Shown: positions 26,238-34,877 of the stretch, one piece after another
How the letters are laid out: each line of letters begins with the position of its first letter
How positions within the stretch are numbered: position 1 is the stretch's first letter
Assembly (NCBI GenBank): GCA_963761035.1
Contig: CAVXFH010000002.1
Span: 2,914,001 to 2,978,000 of the forward strand
DNA length: 64,000 nt
DNA from: JARRQJ01 sp963761035
GTDB taxonomy: Bacteria > Pseudomonadota > Gammaproteobacteria > DRLM01
Direction of reading: 5' to 3'
Notes under the pieces: model-generated
Told to the model about the DNA's origin: nothing
Seen by the model: only the letters and a program-made list of their open reading frames with translations
Databases searched by the model: none
Position numbers and translations under genes: made by a program

Positions 26238-26849
26238 ATGAGCGACAAGATGCAGATCAGTATAACGGCGCAGCAGTTGATGATTCGGGACTTGCGCGAG
26301 TTTATCGCGTCCCACCATGTCGAGAATGTATTTACGCCCGAGGAGTGTGACAAGATTGTATCCCTTTGGTGTGAAGATGAATCCACTAGGGGGGGGCTTG
26401 GAGAACGAGGTGCGATCGAGAAAAGGAACACCCGTAGTAGCCAGATCCAGTGGCTGTCCGCGACAGACCCGAAGAATCGTTGGATAATGGTGCGACTTTT
26501 ACAAGCATGTATTACTGTCAATGAGCAATGCTACGGGTTCAACTTGAATGGGATGATTGACGCCGCCTTTCAATTAACCCGATACAAGGAAGGCGATGAG
26601 TATGACTGGCACCTAGACATTGGAGCCGGTCAGTTGCGATACCGTAAGCTCAGCTTCAGTGTGCAATTAAGTGCGCCAGAAGATTATGAGGGAGGGATTC
26701 TGGAGATAGCAGTTCCTCCGAGCAAAGCCATTAAGACGAAAGGGACGATAATTACGTTCCCATCATTTTCGACTCACAGGGTGACTCTGGTTACGAAAGG
26801 TGTTCGTTACGCCCTTGTGGGGTGGGTAACAGGACCACCTTGGCGCTAG
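26238..26849 (+). CDS. 2-oxoglutarate/Fe(II) oxygenase (P4H-like)
   Basis: A 203-residue dioxygenase of the prolyl-4-hydroxylase-like fold. The iron ligands are His and Asp of WHLDIG and the distal His of STHRVTL. The 2-oxoglutarate-binding residue is probably the Arg of KGVRYALVGW. The core GDEYDWHLD...LSFSVQLS...YEGGILEI is typical. Family members hydroxylate proline or other residues in proteins and peptides. It lies between an IS remnant and a second predicted oxygenase in an AT-rich islet. The substrate is not known. The ATG follows GGGGGCCGGG, a poor ribosome site. Confidence 0.82.
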   Translation: MSDKMQISITAQQLMIRDLREFIASHHVENVFTPEECDKIVSLWCEDESTRGGLGERGAIEKRNTRSSQIQWLSATDPKNRWIMVRLLQACITVNEQCYGFNLNGMIDAAFQLTRYKEGDEYDWHLDIGAGQLRYRKLSFSVQLSAPEDYEGGILEIAVPPSKAIKTKGTIITFPSFSTHRVTLVTKGVRYALVGWVTGPPWR

Positions 26850-26882
26850 TAAACTGGCGTTGGAGGCTGTTATGTTTGCCAA

Positions 26883-27062
26883 ATGAAAAATCAACTTGGT
26901 GCCGTTTTACAAAAACGGACAACGACGAGCAGATTGTCTTCACTCCATACTCGTCATATTTTTGCTAATCGTCAGCAAGGTAATGCAACAATTTTTCCTG
27001 GTTGGATGCCTCATATGGGTTTACCCGGCACTAAAGGTCAGCGGTTTGGTTACCTTGGGTAG
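26883..27062 (+). CDS. possible 59-residue peptide between oxygenases
   Basis: An ATG frame of 59 codons (MKNQLGAVLQKRTTTSRLSS ... PGWMPHMGLPGTKGQRFGYL). Its ATG overlaps the stop of a four-codon frame (M-F-A-K) that begins ten bases after the start of GTTGGAGG, an ATGA coupling pattern. It is basic, has no membrane segment and resembles nothing I know. It could be a true small gene, a peptide substrate of the flanking oxygenases, or chance. Another frame in the same interval is equally open from a TTG. Confidence 0.25.
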   Translation: MKNQLGAVLQKRTTTSRLSSLHTRHIFANRQQGNATIFPGWMPHMGLPGTKGQRFGYLG

Positions 27063-27103
27063 TCAGGATTTATGGCCCACCATTTCTCTGATAGGTTATC
27101 AAA

Positions 27104-28051
27104 ATGGATCAATATGAAGTAGTGCGCAATACAGTAAGCGCTGAAACGCTTAAACTCATAAAGGATTCGCTCATCATTGCCAAAGATGCTCAATATACGA
27201 TGAATGGCATACCTTTGAGTGATACTAAATACTTTGGGGATGAACAATGCCCAGCCAGTTGGGTGTCATATGGTCATCCAGTGTGCGAGGCACTTCTGCT
27301 GACGCTTCAACCCATCGTGGAGAGGGTGAGTGGAAAACGACTATTTCCAACATACAGTTATTGTCGCATTTATTGGAAAGATGCGATTCTTGAAAAACAC
27401 AAAGACAGGCCCAGTTGCCAATTTAGCGCATCACTGTGTATTGATGTCGATCCAGAACCATGGCCTTTTTACATGGAAGAGACGGAATTGATTCTCAACC
27501 CTGGTGACCTTGTTTGCTATAAAGGTATGGAAGTGAATCACTGGAGAAAACCATATACCGGCAATCAACAATTGCAGATCTTTTTGCACTTTGTAGACCA
27601 AGACGATAAATGGGCGGGTCTGAAATTTGATGAAAGACCTACTCTGGGCTTTGATAATAAAGTTGCAGCATCTAATGTCGCTCAAATTCTACAAAATTCG
27701 GTTTCAATTCATCAACAAGGTCGGCTTGACGAAGCCAAGCTTGGATATGAAAAGATTTTGAGAATACTTCCACGTCAACAAGATGCCTTACATCTTCTAG
27801 GAGTGGTAGCTCGTCAAACAGGCAAACCACAGCAGGCGGTGGACTTAATCTCACAAGCGATTAAGGTATTTCCAACTGGCTACAACTTTTATCTAAATCT
27901 TGGCAAGGCATACATGGATCTTGAGAAGTTCCAAGAAGCCATTAACACCTTTAATGAAGGCCTAAAAGTTAAACCTGATTATGAAGAGATCAAAGTACAG
28001 CTGAAAATTGCACAGGAGCGCGCTAATACAGGTAATCCCCATGTTATTTAG
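27104..28051 (+). CDS. 2OG-Fe(II) oxygenase-like protein with TPR tail
   Basis: A 315-residue protein in two parts. Residues 1-180 look like a jelly-roll dioxygenase, with CRIYWKDAILEKHKDRPSCQ (candidate His and Asp ligands), LNPGDLVCYKGMEVNHWR (distal His) and an LQIFLHFVDQD strand. Residues about 190-305 are tetratricopeptide repeats (QGRLDEAKLGYEKILRILP, YNFYLNLGKAYMDLEKFQEA). The pairing suggests an enzyme that recognises a protein through its TPRs. Base composition is visibly more AT-rich than in neighbouring housekeeping genes, suggesting transfer. The gene ends just before the convergent alr. Confidence 0.78.
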   Translation: MDQYEVVRNTVSAETLKLIKDSLIIAKDAQYTMNGIPLSDTKYFGDEQCPASWVSYGHPVCEALLLTLQPIVERVSGKRLFPTYSYCRIYWKDAILEKHKDRPSCQFSASLCIDVDPEPWPFYMEETELILNPGDLVCYKGMEVNHWRKPYTGNQQLQIFLHFVDQDDKWAGLKFDERPTLGFDNKVAASNVAQILQNSVSIHQQGRLDEAKLGYEKILRILPRQQDALHLLGVVARQTGKPQQAVDLISQAIKVFPTGYNFYLNLGKAYMDLEKFQEAINTFNEGLKVKPDYEEIKVQLKIAQERANTGNPHVI

Positions 28052-28064
28052 AGCCCCCCGCGGT

Positions 28065-29138
28065 TCACTCCGCATGCATCCTCACCCGCGAAGTGACGCG
28101 GCATAGTAATTCATAGGGTATGGTGCTGGCACATGCCGCAATCTCTTCCACCGGCAGGCTCGGACCCCAAAGGCACACCGCATCGCCGATGCGTGCCTGA
28201 GGCTGGCTGCGCAGATCGACGCAGATCATGTCCATGGACACGCGCCCGACCAGCGGCACGCGTCGGCCGTTGACCAATACCGGTGTACCGGGTGCGGCAT
28301 GGCGCGGATAGCCGTCGCCATAGCCAATAGCAACCACGCCCACCGGCATGTCTTCCGGACACTGCCATGTACCGCCGTAGCCGACCCGGTCACCGCGTTT
28401 AAATCGATTCACAGCCATCAATTGCGAATGCAGGCTCAAGGCGGGACGCAAACCATGGTCCTGCCCCGTGCCGTCGGCGAAGGGCGAGGCGCCGTACAAC
28501 ATTATACCGGGGCGGACCCAATCGCCGTGGCTTTGCGGCCAGGCAAGAATGCCTGCTGAATTCGCGATGCTCTTGGGTTCGCTAAAAGGCGCCACTGCTT
28601 TTATGAAGCAAGCCAACTGCCGAGCAGTCGTGGAATCTTCGCGTTCGTCGGCACTGGCGAGATGGGTCATGAGGCCTGTGATTTTTACTGAGGGCAACGC
28701 CTTGAGCCGCTGATAGGCTTCCGCCACCTTGTCCGGCGACAGGCCTAAACGATGCATGCCAGTGTCAATCTTTAACCATACCGGAAGCGAGCCGGGCGGC
28801 CGATCGGCCTCCAACATGCGCAATTGCTCTTCATGATGAACCACCGCGCTAAGTTCATGCAGTACAAGGAAGGGAATATCTCTGGCGCTAAAAAACCCCT
28901 CGAGCAAGACGATCGTGTGACGGATGCCTGCCGCGCGCAACGACAACGCCTCATCCAGGCACGCCACCGCAAAGGCGTCGGTCTCATTCAGGGCATGGGC
29001 CACCTTGATCATACCGTGGCCATATGCATTCGCCTTGATCACAGCCATCACGCTGCGCCCCGGTGCCAACTCGCGAACACGCTTTAAATTATGGGCGATT
29101 GCTGACAGATCAAGAATGGCCTGCGCGGGGCGGCTCAT
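28065..29138 (-). CDS. alr: alanine racemase
   Basis: Alr converts L- to D-alanine for peptidoglycan. The 357-residue PLP enzyme has the lysine motif VMAVIKANAYGHG (Lys34) and the second catalytic base, Tyr, in VGYGGTW. The segment GRVSMDMICVDL is standard. It follows dnaB on the same strand, the dnaB-alr order known in many Gammaproteobacteria. The spacing of about 95 bases contains a REP-like repeat. No unusual features. Confidence 0.96.
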   Translation of the reverse strand: MSRPAQAILDLSAIAHNLKRVRELAPGRSVMAVIKANAYGHGMIKVAHALNETDAFAVACLDEALSLRAAGIRHTIVLLEGFFSARDIPFLVLHELSAVVHHEEQLRMLEADRPPGSLPVWLKIDTGMHRLGLSPDKVAEAYQRLKALPSVKITGLMTHLASADEREDSTTARQLACFIKAVAPFSEPKSIANSAGILAWPQSHGDWVRPGIMLYGASPFADGTGQDHGLRPALSLHSQLMAVNRFKRGDRVGYGGTWQCPEDMPVGVVAIGYGDGYPRHAAPGTPVLVNGRRVPLVGRVSMDMICVDLRSQPQARIGDAVCLWGPSLPVEEIAACASTIPYELLCRVTSRVRMHAE

Positions 29139-29170
29139 TAATTACCTCGGAGAGGGGTGGGACACCTTGG

Positions 29171-29204
29171 CTCCCTCACCCCGGCCCTATCCCGGGAGAG
29201 GGAG
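29171..29204. repeat. REP-like inverted repeat between dnaB and alr
   Basis: CTCCCTC (29171-29177) and GAGGGAG (29198-29204) flank a C-rich and G-rich core (ACCCCGG ... CCCGGGA). The pattern resembles the widespread extragenic CCCTCACCCC/GGGAGAGGG palindromes. I saw one copy in this window. It may protect or separate mRNA ends within the dnaB-alr transcript. Confidence 0.5.
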
Positions 29205-29234
29205 AGAAGTCGAAAAGCTTTTGTATAGATCGGT

Positions 29235-30647
29235 TCATCCATAGGCCTCGCCGGTATAAACATCCTGAGTGTAGTTTTCGAAACGGGTGTACTGACCGAG
29301 GAAGGTCAGACGCACGGTGCCGATGGGTCCGTTGCGCTGCTTGCCGATAATGATCTCGGCGATGCCCTTATCGGGGCTGTCTTCGTTATAAACCTCGTCG
29401 CGGTAGATGAACACGATGACATCCGCATCCTGTTCGATGGCGCCGGATTCGCGCAGGTCCGACATTACCGGGCGCTTGTTGGGGCGCTGTTCCAGGCTGC
29501 GATTGAGCTGCGACAAGGCCACTACCGGAACATGAAGTTCCTTTGCTAATGCTTTAAGAGATCGAGATATTTCAGAAATTTCTGTGGCGCGGTTTTCCTT
29601 GTTGCCCGGCACCTGCATCAGCTGCAGGTAATCGATTACGATCAAGCCCAAATTATGCTCGCGCTTGAGACGTCGAGCGCGGGCGCGCAATTCAGTGGGC
29701 GTGAGCGCCGGGGTGTCGTCGATGAAGAACGGCGTCTCTGCCAACAGACCCACCGCGTTGGTCAGACGCGGCCAGTCGTCATCATCGAGCCTGCCGGTGC
29801 GCAGCTTGTGCTGATCGATTCGTCCCAAAGAGGACATCATGCGCATCGCCAATTGTTCCCCGGGCATCTCCATGCTGAACACCGCCACGGGCAGGCCCTG
29901 CTTGATCGCCGCATATTCGGCAAGGTTGACGGCGAAGGTAGTCTTGCCCATGGAGGGACGACCGGCCACGATGATGAGATCGGCGGGTTGCAAGCCAGAG
30001 GTGAGATCATCGAAATCGCTAAATCCGCTGGGGACGCCGGTGATGGGATTATCTTGCTGAAACAAGGTATCGATGCGATCCACCACCTTTACCAGCAGAT
30101 CCTTCATGCTGATGTAACCTTTACGACCGTGCGACCCCTGTTCGGCGATTTCAAACACCATCCGTTCGGCGTGGTCGAGCAATTCCGCAGTCGATCGCCC
30201 CTCGCGGTTAAAGGCGCTGTCACTGATCTGGGTCCCGACGCGGATCAGTTGCCGCGCCACGCTATAATCCCGCACGATGGCGGCATAGGCCTTGATATTG
30301 GCGGCGCTGGGGGTATTTCTGGCGAGCATCCCCAGATAGGCCAGCCCGCCCGCTTGTTGCAACTCGCCACTCCCTTCCAACCGCTCGGCGAGAGTCACCA
30401 CGTCAAAGGGCGTATTCAGCGCCGCTAGATCGTTGATGGCGGAGAAAATCAAGCGATGATCGAGCCGATAGAAGTCCGCCTCGGCGACCATATCCGCCAC
30501 TTGATCCCAGGTGGCGTTATCCAGCGTTAGTCCGCCCAGCAAGGCCTGCTCCGCTTCTATTGAATGTGGCGGAACCTTGAGCTGAGCGGTAGCCGCATCA
30601 TACAGGGTGGTTGCTAGCACGGGATCTTGCATATTTTCAGAATTCAC
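29235..30647 (-). CDS. dnaB: replicative DNA helicase DnaB
   Basis: DnaB is the hexameric 5'-3' helicase of the replication fork. The 470-residue protein has the N-terminal helical domain beginning PPHSIEAEQALLGGL, and the RecA-like motor with Walker A GRPSMGKTTFA and Walker B LIVIDYLQLM. The segment LSQLNRSLEQRPNKRPVMSD is typical. No intein is present. About 330 bases upstream of the start carry no gene, so a promoter probably lies there. It sits between rplI and alr. Confidence 0.97.
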   Translation of the reverse strand: MNSENMQDPVLATTLYDAATAQLKVPPHSIEAEQALLGGLTLDNATWDQVADMVAEADFYRLDHRLIFSAINDLAALNTPFDVVTLAERLEGSGELQQAGGLAYLGMLARNTPSAANIKAYAAIVRDYSVARQLIRVGTQISDSAFNREGRSTAELLDHAERMVFEIAEQGSHGRKGYISMKDLLVKVVDRIDTLFQQDNPITGVPSGFSDFDDLTSGLQPADLIIVAGRPSMGKTTFAVNLAEYAAIKQGLPVAVFSMEMPGEQLAMRMMSSLGRIDQHKLRTGRLDDDDWPRLTNAVGLLAETPFFIDDTPALTPTELRARARRLKREHNLGLIVIDYLQLMQVPGNKENRATEISEISRSLKALAKELHVPVVALSQLNRSLEQRPNKRPVMSDLRESGAIEQDADVIVFIYRDEVYNEDSPDKGIAEIIIGKQRNGPIGTVRLTFLGQYTRFENYTQDVYTGEAYG

Positions 30648-30980
30648 CTTTTATGCCGGTACCGCCTTCATAAGCGAAGCACCCAATTTTCCCGGTACAC
30701 GTTACGATGTCACACGTGACGAGTCAACGAGGCAAGATTCGTGCAACATAATCTACGAGGGCAATTCGCGTCTTTACCGGTTATTTCGCAACGGATACGC
30801 GGCAAGTGTTCACTAATGATATTAATTGGACGAGGTAACCCGTTCTCGTAAGTGGTAACCGCCGCGAAGGCGGACCGCCGTTCCGCATGGGTATCACGGT
30901 TAGGCTGTAAATGCTCGCGTTTGGGCGGTCCTGTGCCCCAAGAATATAGGGCCAGCTTTGCCAATCACCGGCGGTTTCAA
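30648..30980. other. non-coding gap between dnaB and rplI
   Basis: About 330 bases with no convincing gene. CCGCCGCGAAGGCGGACCGCCG near 30861 can form small GC hairpins on either strand and may end the rpsF-rplI transcript. The dnaB promoter should be in the part nearest 30648, but I see no strong consensus. Confidence 0.45.
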
Positions 30981-31430
30981 TCAGGCCTCGGCGACCACAT
31001 TCACCGTAATTCTCGCATCGACATCGGGATGCAAATGAATCTCAACTTCATAAGCGCCGATTTGACGAAACGGTCCGCTGGGCAACCGTATTTCGTGACG
31101 CGCCAGTTCCATAGCTATGGATTTGGCCGCTTCGGCGATATCGGCCGTGCCCACCGAGCCGAACAGTTTACCTTCATCGCCCGCCTTGGCGCTGATAGTC
31201 AGCGATTTACCGTTGATCGCATCACGGCGTGCCTGCGCCTTGGACAGGATTTCAGCCTCGGCCTTTTCAAGTTCTACACGGCGCTGTTCGAAGACCGCGA
31301 CGTTTTGCGGAGTGGCCAGCACCGCTTTCCCTTTGGGCAACAGGTAATTCCTGGCATAACCGTTTTTCACCTTAATGCGATCGCCCAATTTACCCAAGTT
31401 TTGCACCTTTTCAAGCAATATCACGTTCAT
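30981..31430 (-). CDS. rplI: 50S ribosomal protein L9
   Basis: A 149-residue ribosomal protein that binds 23S rRNA near the L1 stalk. The N-terminal signature MNVILLEKVQNLGKLGD and KNGYARNYLLPKGKA are characteristic. A long central helix and a C-terminal domain ending in ITVNVVAEA follow. It is the last gene of the rpsF-rpsR-DUF2232-rplI set, all on the minus strand. Confidence 0.98.
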   Translation of the reverse strand: MNVILLEKVQNLGKLGDRIKVKNGYARNYLLPKGKAVLATPQNVAVFEQRRVELEKAEAEILSKAQARRDAINGKSLTISAKAGDEGKLFGSVGTADIAEAAKSIAMELARHEIRLPSGPFRQIGAYEVEIHLHPDVDARITVNVVAEA

Positions 31431-31505
31431 TTTCGCTACCTCAATTTGCCAATGAATTACTTACCATCAACAACGCTCCTCGCGTGATCGCGCGTCACGC
31501 CCGTC

Positions 31506-32426
31506 CTACCCGCTTGGCTTTATGCGGGCCCGTATATCCATCCAGCTATCCACAAAAGCCGCCGCGGCCAGTAACAGGCTCGATTGCGGCAAAATCAATG
31601 TCACGGCGTAGAGCGCAATCAACCATCCCACATGGATACCTTTTGCCGCTACGATACCATGGACCAAACCCAAGCCATGCAGCAGATATGCCGCCACAAT
31701 AACGATCATGGCATTGCCGGCGACCTCTTCAAGCCATCCCGAAGCGGCCATATTTACCGCCAGCGTCCCCAGTGCCACCAAGGCAAAGTTGCGCCCCATG
31801 CGCAGACCGTGAAATTCCCGGCCAAACCCGCCCGGGTTATACAACAGGGCCTGCCACCACCGTGCAAGAAATACGCTTAAAATCAAACCGAGCACCAAGG
31901 CCGCCGCCAGCATCCCGGTCATATATGGCGCCAGACTCGTCAGCACTTTGCCAAAGGCATCCGCCGCGGCCTGCTCGCTTTGCTGCTGCGCCTGCTCAAC
32001 CAGCCGATCCATAATATCGCGCCAGGTCTGTGCCGGGTCATTAATCCCTAAATAGACTCCGACTACAATCACGCATCCCACTAGAGCGGCAACACTCACC
32101 GTAACAGATAACGAAACGGTTTGGCGCAATACCAGTGAAAGCATCCATACCGGCAGCCAGATCACGCCCGCCAGCAACACGGCATGAACGGGATCCAGCG
32201 GCGTCAGGCTGGCGAATGCCGCCATCGCCGCCGCCGCGCCCGCGATAATGATTAAGCCATCCCGCCAACCCTTGCGCAGAGTAACCAAGGCAACCACGGC
32301 GCTGCTGATATAGTTAAGCGGCGGCAACAGCAACGACAACATCGCCGCCGCGGCCGCCACCAATATCGCCTGCAGCCGGCCCCGCATGATGTATCGAGCG
32401 ACAGCCTGCATTACTTTCCAATTCAA
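31506..32426 (-). CDS. DUF2232 membrane protein
   Basis: A 306-residue integral membrane protein with about eight hydrophobic segments, for example AILVAAAAAMLSLLLPP near residue 20 and ALVGCVIVVGVYLGI near 115. It matches the DUF2232 (YybS-like) family, which many proteobacteria carry between rpsR and rplI. Function is unknown; the fold is related to small-molecule transport S-components. It is separated from rpsR by 58 bases and from rplI by 75. Confidence 0.85.
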   Translation of the reverse strand: MNWKVMQAVARYIMRGRLQAILVAAAAAMLSLLLPPLNYISSAVVALVTLRKGWRDGLIIIAGAAAAMAAFASLTPLDPVHAVLLAGVIWLPVWMLSLVLRQTVSLSVTVSVAALVGCVIVVGVYLGINDPAQTWRDIMDRLVEQAQQQSEQAAADAFGKVLTSLAPYMTGMLAAALVLGLILSVFLARWWQALLYNPGGFGREFHGLRMGRNFALVALGTLAVNMAASGWLEEVAGNAMIVIVAAYLLHGLGLVHGIVAAKGIHVGWLIALYAVTLILPQSSLLLAAAAFVDSWMDIRARIKPSG

Positions 32427-32484
32427 CTTGGCGCAAACAGCCTGCGGGAACAGGTGTCCGAGTATATCTGCGCAAGATTCCTGA

Positions 32485-32709
32485 TCAGTGCGAATCGCAA
32501 TACGGCAACAAGCCGAGAAAACGCGCGCGCTTGATGGCCGTTGTCAACTGGCGCTGATATCTGGCGCTGGTCCCGGTAATGCGGCTCGGCACGATCTTGC
32601 CGGTCTCCGTGATGTAACTTTTCAACATCTGCACATCTTTGTAATCGATCTCTTTCACGCCCTCTGCGGTAAAGCGGCAGAATTTCTTACGGCGGAATTG
32701 ACGCGACAT
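32485..32709 (-). CDS. rpsR: 30S ribosomal protein S18
   Basis: A 74-residue basic protein with the standard S18 sequence: FRRKKFCRF at the start, IDYKDVQMLKSYITETGKI, and GTSARYQRQLTTAIKRAR. It forms a heterodimer with S6 on the 30S platform, and its gene follows rpsF by 50 bases. A GGAGGATTACCC ribosome site precedes the ATG. Confidence 0.98.
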   Translation of the reverse strand: MSRQFRRKKFCRFTAEGVKEIDYKDVQMLKSYITETGKIVPSRITGTSARYQRQLTTAIKRARFLGLLPYCDSH

Positions 32710-32759
32710 GGGTAATCCTCCAAAAAATAATTTCGTTGGTTAAAATGAGACGCGCCTGC

Positions 32760-33176
32760 TCAAGAAGCGGCGGCATCCTCGGCAGCGATTTCCAATTCGG
32801 CCTCTTCTTCGTCGCGCCTCTCGACGGTTTCACGGCCGCCTCGCGATTCACGATCGTCCTTCGACTTGATCAAAGGGGAAGGGCCTGTCACTGCCTCATC
32901 ACGATAAATCACTAAATTACGAATCACAGCATCATTGAACCGGAAGGCGGAGGTCAATTCATCCAGCGTCATTTGATTGCACTCGACGTTCATCAACACA
33001 TAGTGCGCCTTGTGCACCTTATTGATGGGATAGGCGAGTTGGCGCCGACCCCAATCCTCGAGACGATGAATCTTGCCGTCTTGGGAAGTTATAGTCGCGC
33101 GATAGCGCTCGATCATGGCGGGAACTTGCTCGCTCTGGTCAGGATGGACCAGAAACACGATTTCATAGTGTCTCAT
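32760..33176 (-). CDS. rpsF: 30S ribosomal protein S6
   Basis: A 138-residue S6 with the start MRHYEIVFLVHPDQSEQVP and the RNA-binding YPINKVHKAHYVLMN region. The C-terminus carries a charged tail rich in Glu, Asp and Arg (about residues 108-138). Such acidic tails receive added glutamates by RimK in some bacteria. First gene of the operon. About 280 bases upstream have no gene and probably contain the promoter and, as in many bacteria, a leader that binds S6-S18; I cannot confirm that leader by eye. Confidence 0.97.
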   Translation of the reverse strand: MRHYEIVFLVHPDQSEQVPAMIERYRATITSQDGKIHRLEDWGRRQLAYPINKVHKAHYVLMNVECNQMTLDELTSAFRFNDAVIRNLVIYRDEAVTGPSPLIKSKDDRESRGGRETVERRDEEEAELEIAAEDAAAS

Positions 33177-33457
33177 TAAGACTCCTCACGGGTTAAGCCT
33201 TTCGTCATAGCGATAAGGCAAGGAGAAACGGATTGTATTCAGCGGACGGCAGTTTAATCGAAACCCGCCGACCAGACAATGCCTCGGCCAGGTTTATATG
33301 CCCTGAACGATGCCTCCTTCCCGCTCCCGGCTGGGCTCAATCAGGCGGCAATAAGGGGGTAGAAGACGGGGAGCACCATCCCGCGCCATCCCTGATACTC
33401 ACCCAATACTCAAAGGCGTTCGTTCACGAAAGCTGTGTCTGATGGAGGCGACTTGCC

Positions 33458-34699
33458 TTACTTGCCGCTGATGTTGGCGCCGGCTGCGCCCACCGCGATG
33501 AAGACAGCCCCCGGCACGATAGAGTACAAATCAATGGAACCGGCATTCCCCACCGACCATGACCCGTCCGCACCGGTTGCGCTATACGCAAGCGTACCCA
33601 CCGTTCCCGCCGCGATAAATTGCAGATCCGGGCCGAAGCATACGGAATAGAAGCTTTGCGTGGTCGGATTGCTTTGCGCTGTCCAGTTGCTGGCATCGGT
33701 GCTGGACACAATCGTTCCAGCATCTCCAACCGCGACGTAGGTCCCTACGCCTGCACTGGGCACGCCGAAAGCGACATGACGCAGGCTATTATTGGTATTA
33801 GAGGTCTGCGCCGTCCAGGTAAGACCGTCCGGACTGGTCAACAGGGTACCGGCGGTACCCACCGCCACGAACACGCCGTTCACATAGGAAACGCCATACA
33901 AGTCCTGTACGGTGCCCGAGCTCACCGCCGTCCACGCGCCGGTCATCCCGCCGGTGGTATTCCGGTAGATAGCGCCGCCATCGCCGACGGCGATATAAAC
34001 CGGTCCCGCGGCGTAAGCCAATGCATGCATAGCCGGCGCGTTTAAGATGGCGGTGCGGGCTAGCCAGTTCACCAGGTCGGCGGTAATAACGATCGAACCA
34101 TCGCTACCCAGGGCGATGAATTGTGCGCCGTCGTAGAGTATTGAAATGAGATTGGTGCCCGAACCGATCGGCAGCGCGGTAACCTGGGTCCATGCGGTAA
34201 CCCCTCCGCTGGAGGTATAGCTATACGGTGCGGTGAAGACCGTAGCCGCGTCGCCGACCGCCACAAAGTAGCTGCCGCTAAACGCCACGCTATTGAGGGA
34301 GTTACTGGAGAGTTGCGCCCCGATGGTCCAAGGCACCGATGGCCCAAGCAGCCGGGGTGTTGCGGTCACCACTGGCGTACTCGGCCCGGTCTTGCTGCCA
34401 TGCTCGCTGGCATTGACCATGAAAGCATATTGCGTATCGTTAACGAGCCCGTTGATAACGGCCGGAGAAATAAATCCGTTACCAATATAATCATGATCAC
34501 CGGTCGATACGCTGGCTCCCGCCTTGTAATAAACCCAGTAGGTTAAACCGGGCACGTTGTCCCAGCTTAAGACGACTCGGTTCTCGCCGGGCGTAACGGT
34601 AAAATTGGCCGGTGCACTGGCCGGCGGCGAAGACTGGCTTAGACAGGCGATAAGCAGCAAAGGCATGAAGAATGCAGCGGCGCGGAAAATACGAATCAC
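33458..34699 (-). CDS. lipoprotein with FN3 and propeller-like repeats
   Basis: A 413-residue exported lipoprotein. The lipobox is LLIAC (Cys19). A fibronectin type III domain follows (about 30-115: PANFTVTPGENRVVLSWDNV, YAFMVNASEHGSKTG). The rest has about six repeats of the kind FVAVGDAATVFTA, FIALGSDGSIVITAD, YIAVGDGGAIYRN, FVAVGTAGTLLTS and YVAVGDAGTIVSS, each followed by a W strand. This resembles the Ycf48/BNR-type beta-propeller. It probably sits in a membrane facing the periplasm or outside and binds a partner. It stands alone between rpsF and rlmB. Function unknown. Confidence 0.8.
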   Translation of the reverse strand: MIRIFRAAAFFMPLLLIACLSQSSPPASAPANFTVTPGENRVVLSWDNVPGLTYWVYYKAGASVSTGDHDYIGNGFISPAVINGLVNDTQYAFMVNASEHGSKTGPSTPVVTATPRLLGPSVPWTIGAQLSSNSLNSVAFSGSYFVAVGDAATVFTAPYSYTSSGGVTAWTQVTALPIGSGTNLISILYDGAQFIALGSDGSIVITADLVNWLARTAILNAPAMHALAYAAGPVYIAVGDGGAIYRNTTGGMTGAWTAVSSGTVQDLYGVSYVNGVFVAVGTAGTLLTSPDGLTWTAQTSNTNNSLRHVAFGVPSAGVGTYVAVGDAGTIVSSTDASNWTAQSNPTTQSFYSVCFGPDLQFIAAGTVGTLAYSATGADGSWSVGNAGSIDLYSIVPGAVFIAVGAAGANISGK

Positions 34700-34877
34700 A
34701 AGAATACCTTTTCACTTCAAAGGATCATTTATAGCAAGCAGTATAACCGTGGCGGGCAAATTACCAGGGATGCGGCCAGACTGCAATGTATGACGGCGCC
34801 GTCGATATAGAAACCGCCTTGGTCGCAAAGCATAATGTAGATCCATCCGGCTAAATCCACATAAAACCGACATGTTC

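Noticed and set aside
26896..27117. 73-codon frame from a TTG between the oxygenase genes
   Set aside because: No ribosome site; the hydrophobic stretch is probably chance and it overlaps the next gene's start.
29655..30428. 257-codon + strand frame inside dnaB
   Set aside because: Antisense to the DnaB motor domain; rich in His and Gly in the way typical of shadow frames.
33177..33457. S6-S18 binding leader upstream of rpsF
   Set aside because: Such leaders are common, but I could not trace the conserved bulged stem with confidence, so it is not listed as a feature.
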